Part shown: piece by piece, positions 1 to 6,702 of the stretch | Layout of the letters: each line of letters starts with the position of its first letter | How positions within the stretch are numbered: position 1 is the first letter of the stretch | DNA from: Nonomuraea jabiensis | GTDB lineage: Bacteria; Actinomycetota; Actinomycetes; Streptosporangiales; Streptosporangiaceae | Assembly: GCF_014204795.1 (NCBI RefSeq) | Contig: NZ_JACHMB010000001.1 | Location: 8,444,501 to 8,508,500 of the forward strand | Reading direction: 5' to 3' | Length of the DNA stretch: 64,000 nt | Made by a program: the position numbers and the translations under genes | The notes under the pieces: model-generated | Databases searched by the model: none | What the model was told of the DNA's origin: nothing | What the model saw: only the letters and a program-made list of their open reading frames with translations

Positions 1-117
1 CGTGAGGGTGCCGATCTCGGGGCGGGTCAGCGGACCGCGTTCGAGGAGTGCCTGCAGGGCGGCGCGATCGTTGATGGCACGTAGCAGACTGGGGGTCCCC
101 GGTACCGGACCGCTCAC
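1..117 (-). CDS. ROK-family transcriptional regulator, N-terminal fragment
   Basis: The gene runs off the left edge, so only about 39 residues are visible. Read leftwards from a GTG at 117, the protein begins MSGPVPGTPSLLRAINDRAA and continues LQALLERGPLTRPEIGTLT. The LLRAINDRAALQALL-x-RGPLTRPEIG pattern is the typical start of the winged helix of ROK repressors of sugar genes in actinomycetes. An AAGGAG ribosome site lies 7 bases before the GTG. A perfect palindrome just upstream (132-156) is the likely autoregulatory operator. The sugar-binding ROK domain is outside the window, so the ligand cannot be guessed. Confidence 0.8.
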   Translation of the reverse strand, partial: MSGPVPGTPSLLRAINDRAALQALLERGPLTRPEIGTLT

Positions 118-131
118 GGATGGGCTCCTTG

Positions 132-156
132 CGAGTTAGGAAACTTTCCTAACTCG
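132..156. promoter_or_regulatory. 25-bp perfect palindrome, probable ROK operator
   Basis: Two 12-base arms (CGAGTTAGGAAA and its exact reverse complement) flank a single central C at 144. The palindrome lies 15 bases upstream of the ROK start codon and between divergent genes. TTAGGAAA-type arms are a common form of ROK/NagC-like operators. Autoregulation is inferred from position; control of the helR side is possible but not shown. Confidence 0.75.
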
Positions 157-240
157 GAACATAGGGAGTCGGGCCCCGCGGGTCAAGAGCGGGGTGCAGG
201 TGAAACCAAGCCGTAACAAGGAAAGAGATCGGGGGGGAAG

Positions 241-274
241 AAAGGAGGTGGGAGTGCCTCAACAGGCGTGCTAA
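241..274 (+). promoter_or_regulatory. Strong Shine-Dalgarno and 6-codon leader ORF before helR
   Basis: Bases 241-250 (AAAGGAGGTG) match the anti-Shine-Dalgarno almost perfectly. Five bases after AGGAGG a GTG at 254 opens a 6-codon frame (MPQQAC) that stops with TAA at 272-274. The stop overlaps an ATG at 274 that is out of frame with helR. The strongest ribosome site in the region therefore does not serve the helicase frame directly. A translated leader peptide is one reading; a chance match or a sequence error further down is another. Confidence 0.4.
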
Positions 275-320
275 TGTCGTCGTTTGTCGTAACAACAAGC
301 AGAATGGCCCGGAGTGTCCC

Positions 321-2789
321 ATTAACCACAATAACGGTCAGGCGGCAACTCGTCAAACAGAGCTCGCCAGGGAGCAGGCGTACGTCACCCGACTCTACGA
401 CCGCCTCGACGAGCTGCGCGAACGTACCCAGCGGCAGCTCAAGGAGGTGCTGGCCACGGGCGCCGTCGGCACGATGCAGAACAGGTCGGAGCGCGACACG
501 TTCGCCGACATGTACGCCTCCAGGCTCGCCCGGCTCTGGGCGGTCGAGCGCGGCCTGGCTTTCGGTCGCCTCGATCACGTCGACGAGGGCCGGCTCTACA
601 TCGGCAAGCTCGGCATGACCGACGACGAGCAGCTGCGCCTGCTCATCGACTGGCGCGCGCCGGTCGCGCAGCCGTTCTACCGCGCCACCCCGGCCGCTCC
701 GATGGGCGTGACCAGGCGCCGCCACCTGCAGACCAAGGGCCGCGCCGTGATCGGCGTCGACGACGACCTGCTCGACCTCGACTCGCTCACCGACGACGAC
801 CGCGCCACGCTCAACGGCGAGGCGGCCCTGCTGGCCGCGCTCGACGAGCGGCGCACCGGCCGCATGCGCGACATCGTGGCGACCATCCAGGCCGAGCAGG
901 ACCGCGTCATCCGCAGCGACCTGAACGGCGTGCTGGTCGTGCAGGGCGGCCCCGGCACCGGCAAGACGGTCGTCGCGCTGCACCGCGCCGCGTACCTGCT
1001 CTACACCCACCGCGAACGGCTCGAGCGGCGCGGCGTGCTCATCCTCGGGCCCAACCTCACCTTCCTGCGCTACATCGAGCAGGTGCTGCCCTCGCTCGGC
1101 GAGACGGACGTGCTGCTGTCCACGGTCGGGGAGCTGTACCCGGGCGTGACCGCCACCGCCAGGGAGCGGCCCGAGGTGGCCGCGCTCAAGGGCGACGCGC
1201 GCATGGCCGAGGTGATCGCCAAGGCCGTACGCGACCGGCAGCGGGTGCCGCGCAAGCCCGTCGAGCTCACTATCGGGCGCATCACGCTCACCATCGACCG
1301 TCCCATGCTCGACGCCGCGCGCAACAAGGCCACCCGCTCCCGCCGGCCGCACAACCAGGCGCGCGCCGTGTTCGTCCGGTCGTTGCTGAACGCCCTGGCC
1401 AGGCAGCAGGCCCGCAAGATCGGCAAGGGGCTCATCGACGACGACGAGCTGGCCGACCTGCGTGAGGAGCTGCGTACCGAGCCGGTGGTCAAGTCCGCGC
1501 TCAACCGGCTGTGGCCGTACCTGACGCCGCAGCGGCTGCTGCTCGGCCTGTACGGCTCGCCCGAGCGCCTCGGCTACGCCGCCTCCGAGCTGAGCCCGCA
1601 GGAACGCGCCCTGCTGCGGCGCGACGGCGGGGAGTGGACCGAGTCGGACGTGCCGCTGCTGGACGAGGCCGCCGACCTGCTCGGCGAGATCGACGAGCAG
1701 GTGCTGCGGGCCAGCGCGATGCAGGCCGAGGAGGAGCTGGCCGCCGCCAGGCAGGCCGAGGAGCGCGAGCGCGAGGCCGAGCTCGCCTACGCGCGCGAGG
1801 TCCTGGAGCTGACCGGGCTGTCCGACGTCATGGAGGCCGAGCGCCTGGCCGAGCGCCAGCGCGGCGAGGGCCCCTACCTCACCACCGCCGAACGCGCGGC
1901 GGCTGACCGCACCTGGGCCTACGGGCACGTGATCGTGGACGAGGCGCAGGAGCTGTCGCACATGGCGTGGCGGGCGGTCATGCGGCGGTGCCCGACGCGG
2001 TCGATGACGATCGTCGGGGACATCGCGCAGACCGGGTCGGCGGCCGGGGCGCGGTCGTGGGAGGAGGTCCTCGACCCGTACGTGGCCGGGCGGTGGCGGC
2101 AGGAGCGGCTCACCGTCAACTACCGCACGCCGGTGGAGCTGATGGCGGTGGCCGCCCGGGTGCTGGCCACCATCGACCCCGCCCTGCAGGCGCCCACGTC
2201 CGTGCGCGAGCTCGGCGTGGAGCCGTGGTCGGCGCCGCTGACGGCGCTGGCGGAGCTGGTCAAGGCCGAGGTGGGGGAGGGCGGCAAGGTCGCCGTGGTG
2301 GTGCCGGACGCGCTGCTGGAGTCGCTGGGGGCGGAGGTGGCCGCCACGGTGGCGGGCGCGGTGGTGGTGACGCTCGGCTCGGGCCGGACCGGGAACGCCG
2401 GATCCGGGTCGGGACGTACGGCGGCGCGGTCCGGCGCGGACCCGGCCGGTGCGGGCACGTCCGGCGCGGACCCGGCCGGTGGGGGCACGTCCGGTGCGGG
2501 CCCGGCCGGGGTGGCGGTGACGACGGGCGTGGGGCGGGCCGGGGCGGCGGCGGCGCTCGACGCGCCGGTGGCCGTGATGGGGGTGGCCGACGCGAAGGGG
2601 CTGGAGTTCGACTCGGTGATCGTGGCCGAGCCGGACCTCATCGCCGCCCAGTCGCCACGAGGCCCGAGCGACCTGTATGTTGCTCTCACCCGCGCCACGC
2701 AACGGCTCGGAGTGGTGCACGAGCGGCCGCTGTCGCAGGCTCTGAGAGGCTTGCCGAGCCGCTCCCCGGCGTCCGCAAATGACCTTTGA
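321..2789 (+). CDS. helR: HelR/HelD-type RNA polymerase-associated UvrD/Rep-like helicase
   Basis: This 822-residue protein belongs to the HelD/HelR superfamily-1 ATPases, which bind RNA polymerase, release stalled or drug-bound enzyme, and in Streptomyces (HelR) contribute to rifamycin tolerance. Visible motifs are Walker A GGPGTGKT at about residues 209-216, DEAQ at about 540-543, GDIAQTGSAAGARSW, NYRTP, KGLEFDSV and DLYVALTRAT. The helical start ELAREQAYVTRLYDRLDELR, typical of the family, lies in frame upstream of the first canonical start (GTG 447). No ATG, GTG or TTG is in frame between the TAA at 213 and 447. I chose ATT at 321, which has GGAG six bases before it. A frameshift upstream is the alternative. 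A Gly/Ala-rich repeat insertion lies near residues 690-740. Confidence 0.85.
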   Translation: MNHNNGQAATRQTELAREQAYVTRLYDRLDELRERTQRQLKEVLATGAVGTMQNRSERDTFADMYASRLARLWAVERGLAFGRLDHVDEGRLYIGKLGMTDDEQLRLLIDWRAPVAQPFYRATPAAPMGVTRRRHLQTKGRAVIGVDDDLLDLDSLTDDDRATLNGEAALLAALDERRTGRMRDIVATIQAEQDRVIRSDLNGVLVVQGGPGTGKTVVALHRAAYLLYTHRERLERRGVLILGPNLTFLRYIEQVLPSLGETDVLLSTVGELYPGVTATARERPEVAALKGDARMAEVIAKAVRDRQRVPRKPVELTIGRITLTIDRPMLDAARNKATRSRRPHNQARAVFVRSLLNALARQQARKIGKGLIDDDELADLREELRTEPVVKSALNRLWPYLTPQRLLLGLYGSPERLGYAASELSPQERALLRRDGGEWTESDVPLLDEAADLLGEIDEQVLRASAMQAEEELAAARQAEEREREAELAYAREVLELTGLSDVMEAERLAERQRGEGPYLTTAERAAADRTWAYGHVIVDEAQELSHMAWRAVMRRCPTRSMTIVGDIAQTGSAAGARSWEEVLDPYVAGRWRQERLTVNYRTPVELMAVAARVLATIDPALQAPTSVRELGVEPWSAPLTALAELVKAEVGEGGKVAVVVPDALLESLGAEVAATVAGAVVVTLGSGRTGNAGSGSGRTAARSGADPAGAGTSGADPAGGGTSGAGPAGVAVTTGVGRAGAAAALDAPVAVMGVADAKGLEFDSVIVAEPDLIAAQSPRGPSDLYVALTRATQRLGVVHERPLSQALRGLPSRSPASANDL
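2431..2511 (+). repeat. 30-bp tandem repeat inside helR (2.7 copies)
   Basis: Units begin at 2431, 2461 and 2491 (the third is partial and diverged). They encode SGADPAGxGT-like blocks. The tract sits in a Gly/Ala-rich linker just before the C-terminal KGLEFDSV helicase motif. The second HelD-type protein in the window (51018-53303) has no such linker. Confidence 0.85.
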
Positions 2790-2849
2790 CCGGCTTACGC
2801 GCCATGTCCTACCTGCGAAAACTTGATGTTTCTGCTGATCGGGACACGG

Positions 2850-2877
2850 TTGACATCTGAGGTGGAGTCGGTAGTTT
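2850..2877 (+). promoter_or_regulatory. Possible sigma-70-type promoter upstream of lnt
   Basis: TTGACA at 2850-2855 and TAGTTT at 2872-2877 are separated by 16 bases. This fits an actinobacterial housekeeping promoter (TTGACA/TAGNNT). It lies in the 517-base gap between helR and lnt, about 430 bases before the chosen lnt start. I see no convincing gene in the rest of that gap. Confidence 0.45.
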
Positions 2878-3306
2878 GCTGCGCAGTCCAGCACGGGACT
2901 TGGCCGGTTGGCCGTCTCTGACATCGTCGGATCCTGCGTCCGTGACGGAGTGTGACTCCGTCCACACAGCCAGGTGCAGGGCCGTCGGTCCGTCGAGTCG
3001 GGGCACCCCAACCGGGCGGGGGGTTGGACCCGGGACGGGTCCGGGAGCCCAGTAGACAACGGAATTCCGAGCTCGCCGCCGACGAGACGGGTCCGGTCCG
3101 AAGGGTTTCCGGGCCCTCTTCCCGCTCTCGTGCGCAGGACCGACATGTGCGCCGGGTGGTCCCGTAGGCCGCGGGATCACCCTGCCGCCTCCCGGCGGGA
3201 AACGCCGTTTCTTTCGATCTTCCGGTGCTGCGCTGGCTTCGGGCGCCCCTGCGGGGCGGTAGCGTTTTCGCAAGCAGGCGTGCGATTCGGCGGAGGAGAC
3301 CCCGGA

Positions 3307-5325
3307 GTGGTTCAGGAGAGAGCGAGCCTACCGCCCGTCCCCGGGCGTGAGCCGGCTCGCGCCGACACCCCGGACGCGACGCTCGCGAACGCGGCGCTTT
3401 CGGACGCGGTGCTTTCGGACGCGGTGCCTGCGGATGCGGTGCCTGCGGACGGCCCCGAGCCCACCGCCGCCCCTGCCCCCGAAGCCTCACCCGAAGGGTC
3501 ACCTTCACCCGACGCCGCATCCCCCACCGACTCGACGCCCGAGCCCGCCGCGACGTCCGCTGCCGCGCCAGCCGCCGCCGTGCCGTCCGATGCCGTGCCT
3601 GCCCCCGACGCTGCACCCGCGTCCGAAGGGGCGTCCCTGGCCGATGCGACGCCTGCGTCCGATGCGACGTCCCCCACCGCCCCCGGGCCCGTACCGCCAG
3701 TCGCTCCCGATGCCGTACCTGCCCCCGACGCTGCACCGGCGTCCGATGCCGCACCCGTGACCGGGAGGGCGGCTGTGCCCAAGACGGCGAGGCCCGACGG
3801 GGTGGAGCCGGGGCGGGTGCTGTGGGCCCGAGTCGTGGCGGGTGTGGTCGGCGGGGTGGCGTTGTACACCGCGTTCCCGTCGCTCAACTGGTGGCCGGCC
3901 GCCCCGATCGGCGTCGGGCTGATCGTCGCCTCCCTCTACGGCACCCGCCCCAGGAGAGCCGCCTGGCTCGGCTACCTGATCGCCCTGGTGTTCCTGCTGC
4001 CCACCCTCGCCTGGGTGCGGCCCATCGGCGACGACGTCTGGCTGATGCTGGTCGCCACGGAGAGCGTGTTCTACGCCGCCATGGCCGCCCTGGCCGCGCT
4101 GGTGTTCAGGCTGCGCGCGTGGCCGTTGTGGTTCGGCGGGCTGTGGGTGGCCATGGAGTGGGCCCGCAGCCAGGTGCCCATCGGCGGGTTCCCGTGGGCG
4201 AGGCTGGCGTTCAGCCAGAGCGAGTCCCTGTTCACGCAGTACGCCGCGCTGGGCGGCGCGCCGCTGGTGTCGTTCGCCGTGGCCGTGTGCGGCGCCCTGC
4301 TGGCCTACGCGGCCCTGGTGCGGCCCAGGGCCGAGGGCGTGTGGCGCAGGGCCGTGCCGGCGGTCCTGGCGCTGGCCGTGCCGGTGCTGACGCTGGCGCT
4401 GCCCAGGCCGGGCGACGAGGGGCGGACCGTCAACGTCGGCATCGTCCAGGGGAACGTCCCGGGAAGGGGCATGGGCTTCCTGGGGGACGAACCCGCCGTT
4501 GTCCTGAAAAATCATGCCAACGAGACGAAGCGCCTGGCCCAGGCCGTACGCGAAGGAAAACTCCCCAGACCCGACGCGGTCGTCCTCCCCGAGAACTCCA
4601 CCGACATCGACCCCTACCAGGACCCGTACGCCCGCGAGATCATCCAGGACTCCGTCCGAGACGTCGGCGTCCCGACGCTGATCGGAGCGGTGGTCGCGAT
4701 CGGCGAGGACTCCCGCGCCACCCGCAGCCTCGTCTGGGACCCGGTGACCGGCCCCGGCGCCTACTACGACAAGCAGCACCTGGTGCCGTTCGGGGAGTAC
4801 ACGCCGTTCAAGGAGATCGTCCTGGCCCTGTGGGAGCGGGCGAGCCTGGTCGGACGGCAGTCGGTCCCGGGGGACAAGCCGGGCGACCTGAAGCTGGGCC
4901 CGATCACGATCGGCGCGGTCAACTGCTACGAGGTGGCGTACGACGACACCGTGCGCGGCACCGTACGCGCCGGAGGCACGGTCCTGGCGATGCAGGCCAA
5001 CAACGCCACGTACGCGCTGTCGAACCTGCCGACGCAGCAGCTGGCCATGTACAAGCTGCGGGCCGTCGAGCACAACAGGGCGGTCGTGGCCGCCGCCACC
5101 ACGGGGATCTCCGCCTACATCCGACCTGACGGTAAGGTCTCCTGGCAGACCCGCGAACTGGTCGCGGACATGAACGTGGTCAAGGTGCCCGTACGCACCC
5201 AGGAAACGATCGCCACCGCGGTGGGGGCGCTTCCTGAGTGGGCATTGATGGTGATGGGAGCGGCGGCGGCAGGAGCCGCCGCGTGGCGGGGCAGGCGGCG
5301 AGGCGATCGGATGAGGAACGAGTGA
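3307..5325 (+). CDS. lnt: Apolipoprotein N-acyltransferase with long Ala/Pro/Asp N-terminal tail
   Basis: Lnt adds the third acyl chain to the N-terminal cysteine of lipoproteins in the cytoplasmic membrane. With a GTG start at 3307 (GGAGGAG about 9 bases upstream) the protein has 672 residues. The first ~160 residues are a low-complexity tail with degenerate DAVPADAVPAD and APDAAPASDA repeats. Membrane segments follow from about residue 175, then a C-terminal nitrilase-type domain. The expected catalytic triad is present: Glu429 (in LPENSTD), Lys489 (in YYDKQHLVPFGEY) and Cys540 (in AVNCYEV). The frame is open further upstream to 2974, but that part lacks a credible ribosome site. The stop overlaps the start of the mannosyltransferase gene. 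Confidence 0.92.
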   Translation: MVQERASLPPVPGREPARADTPDATLANAALSDAVLSDAVPADAVPADGPEPTAAPAPEASPEGSPSPDAASPTDSTPEPAATSAAAPAAAVPSDAVPAPDAAPASEGASLADATPASDATSPTAPGPVPPVAPDAVPAPDAAPASDAAPVTGRAAVPKTARPDGVEPGRVLWARVVAGVVGGVALYTAFPSLNWWPAAPIGVGLIVASLYGTRPRRAAWLGYLIALVFLLPTLAWVRPIGDDVWLMLVATESVFYAAMAALAALVFRLRAWPLWFGGLWVAMEWARSQVPIGGFPWARLAFSQSESLFTQYAALGGAPLVSFAVAVCGALLAYAALVRPRAEGVWRRAVPAVLALAVPVLTLALPRPGDEGRTVNVGIVQGNVPGRGMGFLGDEPAVVLKNHANETKRLAQAVREGKLPRPDAVVLPENSTDIDPYQDPYAREIIQDSVRDVGVPTLIGAVVAIGEDSRATRSLVWDPVTGPGAYYDKQHLVPFGEYTPFKEIVLALWERASLVGRQSVPGDKPGDLKLGPITIGAVNCYEVAYDDTVRGTVRAGGTVLAMQANNATYALSNLPTQQLAMYKLRAVEHNRAVVAAATTGISAYIRPDGKVSWQTRELVADMNVVKVPVRTQETIATAVGALPEWALMVMGAAAAGAAAWRGRRRGDRMRNE

Positions 5326-6074
5326 TGGTGGAGACTCTCGGCCGGGTGCTCGTCGTCGTACCGACCTACAACGAGCGCGACAATCTGCCCATGATCGTGG
5401 AGCGGATCCGGGCGGCGCTGCCGGAGGTCCACGTGCTCGTGGCCGACGACAACAGCCCCGACGGCACCGGCGAGGTGGCCGACGGGCTGGCCGACGGCGA
5501 CGACCACGTCCACGTCCTGCACCGGGAGACCAAGCAGGGCCTCGGCGCGGCGTACATCGCCGGGTTCCGGTGGGGGCTGCGGGAGGGCTACGACGTCCTG
5601 GTCGAGATGGACGCCGACGGCTCCCACCAGCCCGAGGAGCTGCCCAAGCTGCTCGAGGCGCTGGCCGACGGCGCCGACCTGGCGATCGGGTCGCGTTACG
5701 TGCCCGGCGGCAAGGTCGTCAACTGGCCGCACCGGCGCGAGCTGCTGTCCAAGGGCGCCAACCTCTACACTCGCGTGATGCTCGGCCTGCCCGTCCGCGA
5801 CGCGACCGCCGGGTTCCGCGCCTACCGCGCCGCCACCCTGGAGAAGGTGGGCCTGTCCGGCGTGGAGTCGCAGGGTTACTGCTTCCAGGTCGACCTCACG
5901 CTGCGCACGTCCAGGAACGGGCTGCGGGTGGTGGAGGTGCCCATCACGTTCGTGGAGCGTACGGTGGGCAAGAGCAAGATGAGCGGCAAGATCATGTCCG
6001 AGGCGCTGTGGCGCATCGGCCTGTGGGGCGTCACGGGCCTGCCCAAACGGCTGCGCGGCGGCGGCCACCACTAG
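5325..6074 (+). CDS. ppm1: Polyprenol monophosphomannose synthase (dolichol-phosphate mannosyltransferase family)
   Basis: The 249-residue GT2 glycosyltransferase transfers mannose from GDP-mannose to polyprenyl phosphate, giving the donor for protein and glycolipid mannosylation. Motifs include VVVPTYNERDNLP at the start, VADDNSPDGTGEVA, LVEMDADGSHQPEE (DxD-type metal site), GSRYVPGG and FVERTVGKSKMSG. The ATG at 5325 overlaps the lnt stop (TGATG), so the two are translationally coupled. In Mycobacterium tuberculosis the equivalent Lnt and mannosyltransferase domains are fused in one protein (Ppm1); here they are separate but adjacent. There are no C-terminal membrane segments, as in other short members. 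Confidence 0.9.
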   Translation: MVETLGRVLVVVPTYNERDNLPMIVERIRAALPEVHVLVADDNSPDGTGEVADGLADGDDHVHVLHRETKQGLGAAYIAGFRWGLREGYDVLVEMDADGSHQPEELPKLLEALADGADLAIGSRYVPGGKVVNWPHRRELLSKGANLYTRVMLGLPVRDATAGFRAYRAATLEKVGLSGVESQGYCFQVDLTLRTSRNGLRVVEVPITFVERTVGKSKMSGKIMSEALWRIGLWGVTGLPKRLRGGGHH

Positions 6075-6090
6075 CGGCGGCCACCACTAG
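6059..6090 (+). repeat. 16-bp tandem duplication spanning the ppm1 stop codon
   Basis: The 16-mer CGGCGGCCACCACTAG occurs at 6059-6074 and again directly at 6075-6090. The first copy contains the stop codon. The second restores the same GGHH-stop coding end out of use. It looks like a slippage duplication. Confidence 0.9.
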
Positions 6091-6165
6091 GCGGCCGGGC
6101 GGAACGCTTTGCGGCCGTCGGCCGTTGTCCCTGGTGTAACGCGCTGGTGCGGAATCGAGGAAACG

Positions 6166-6645
6166 ATGCGGCTGCTGCTCTTCCTGGCCTTCCTGGTCGT
6201 CCCCGTCCTGGAGATCTGGCTGCTCATCCAGGTCGGCTCGGTGATCGGCGGGCCCGCCACCGTGGCCCTGCTCATCGCCGACAGCCTGCTCGGCGCCTGG
6301 CTGGTACGCCGCGAGGGGCGCAGGGCCTGGCGGGCGCTCCAGGAGGCGATCGGCTCCGGCCGGATGCCCGAGCGCGAGCTGGCCGACGGCGGCCTGGTCC
6401 TGGTGGGCGGCGCGCTGCTGCTGACGCCGGGCTTCTTCACCGACGTCTTCGGGTTCCTGTGCATCCTGCCGTTCACGCGGCCCATGATGCGCCGCCTGGG
6501 CTCCTGGTTCTTCGAGCGCCGGGTCAAGCGGCTGGCCGCGAGCTCCCCGTACGCGAACCTCTTCCCGCCCCAGCAGCAGGACGTGAGGGTGCCGGACGGC
6601 GGCCGGGTGGTGCACGGCGAGGTCATCCGCGAGGACCGCGACTGA
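6166..6645 (+). CDS. fxsA: FxsA-family membrane protein
   Basis: A 159-residue protein of the FxsA family, cytoplasmic-membrane proteins first known from overexpression effects on phage T7 exclusion. It begins MRLLLFLAFLVVPVLEIWLL, the family's hydrophobic start. The typical GPATVALLIADSLLGAWLVRREG segment and GALLLTPGFFTDVFGFLCILP segment follow. The C-terminal ~40 residues are hydrophilic. The ATG at 6166 was chosen because it begins the first membrane segment. It lies 91 bases after ppm1 on the same strand; the exact cellular role is not known. Confidence 0.9.
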   Translation: MRLLLFLAFLVVPVLEIWLLIQVGSVIGGPATVALLIADSLLGAWLVRREGRRAWRALQEAIGSGRMPERELADGGLVLVGGALLLTPGFFTDVFGFLCILPFTRPMMRRLGSWFFERRVKRLAASSPYANLFPPQQQDVRVPDGGRVVHGEVIREDRD

Positions 6646-6659
6646 CCGTCCCGGTACGG

Positions 6660-6702
6660 GGCATGCGTCCGGGATCTGACGACCCCCGGGAGGACGCATG
6701 CC
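6660..6702 (+). promoter_or_regulatory. 11-bp perfect inverted repeat covering the oxidoreductase start codon
   Basis: GGCATGCGTCC at 6660-6670 pairs exactly with GGACGCATGCC at 6692-6702, with a 21-base loop that holds the CCGGGAGG ribosome site. The right arm contains the ATG (6698-6700) of the molybdopterin oxidoreductase. As RNA it could hide the start codon; as DNA it could be an operator. Confidence 0.6.

Noticed and set aside
208..250. Resemblance of AAGCCGTAACAAGGA and AAAGGAGGTG to the 16S rRNA 3' end
   Set aside because: The two pieces are in inconsistent orientation and the rest does not match. It is a coincidence plus a strong Shine-Dalgarno.
160..320. Search for a rifamycin-associated inverted repeat before helR
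   Set aside because: No long inverted repeat of the GGGGCTTGC type is visible here, so I do not claim rifamycin induction.
183..3146. 987-codon open frame on the minus strand
   Set aside because: It lies opposite helR, is rich in Arg/Gly/Pro/His and shows no family pattern. It is a GC-driven shadow frame.
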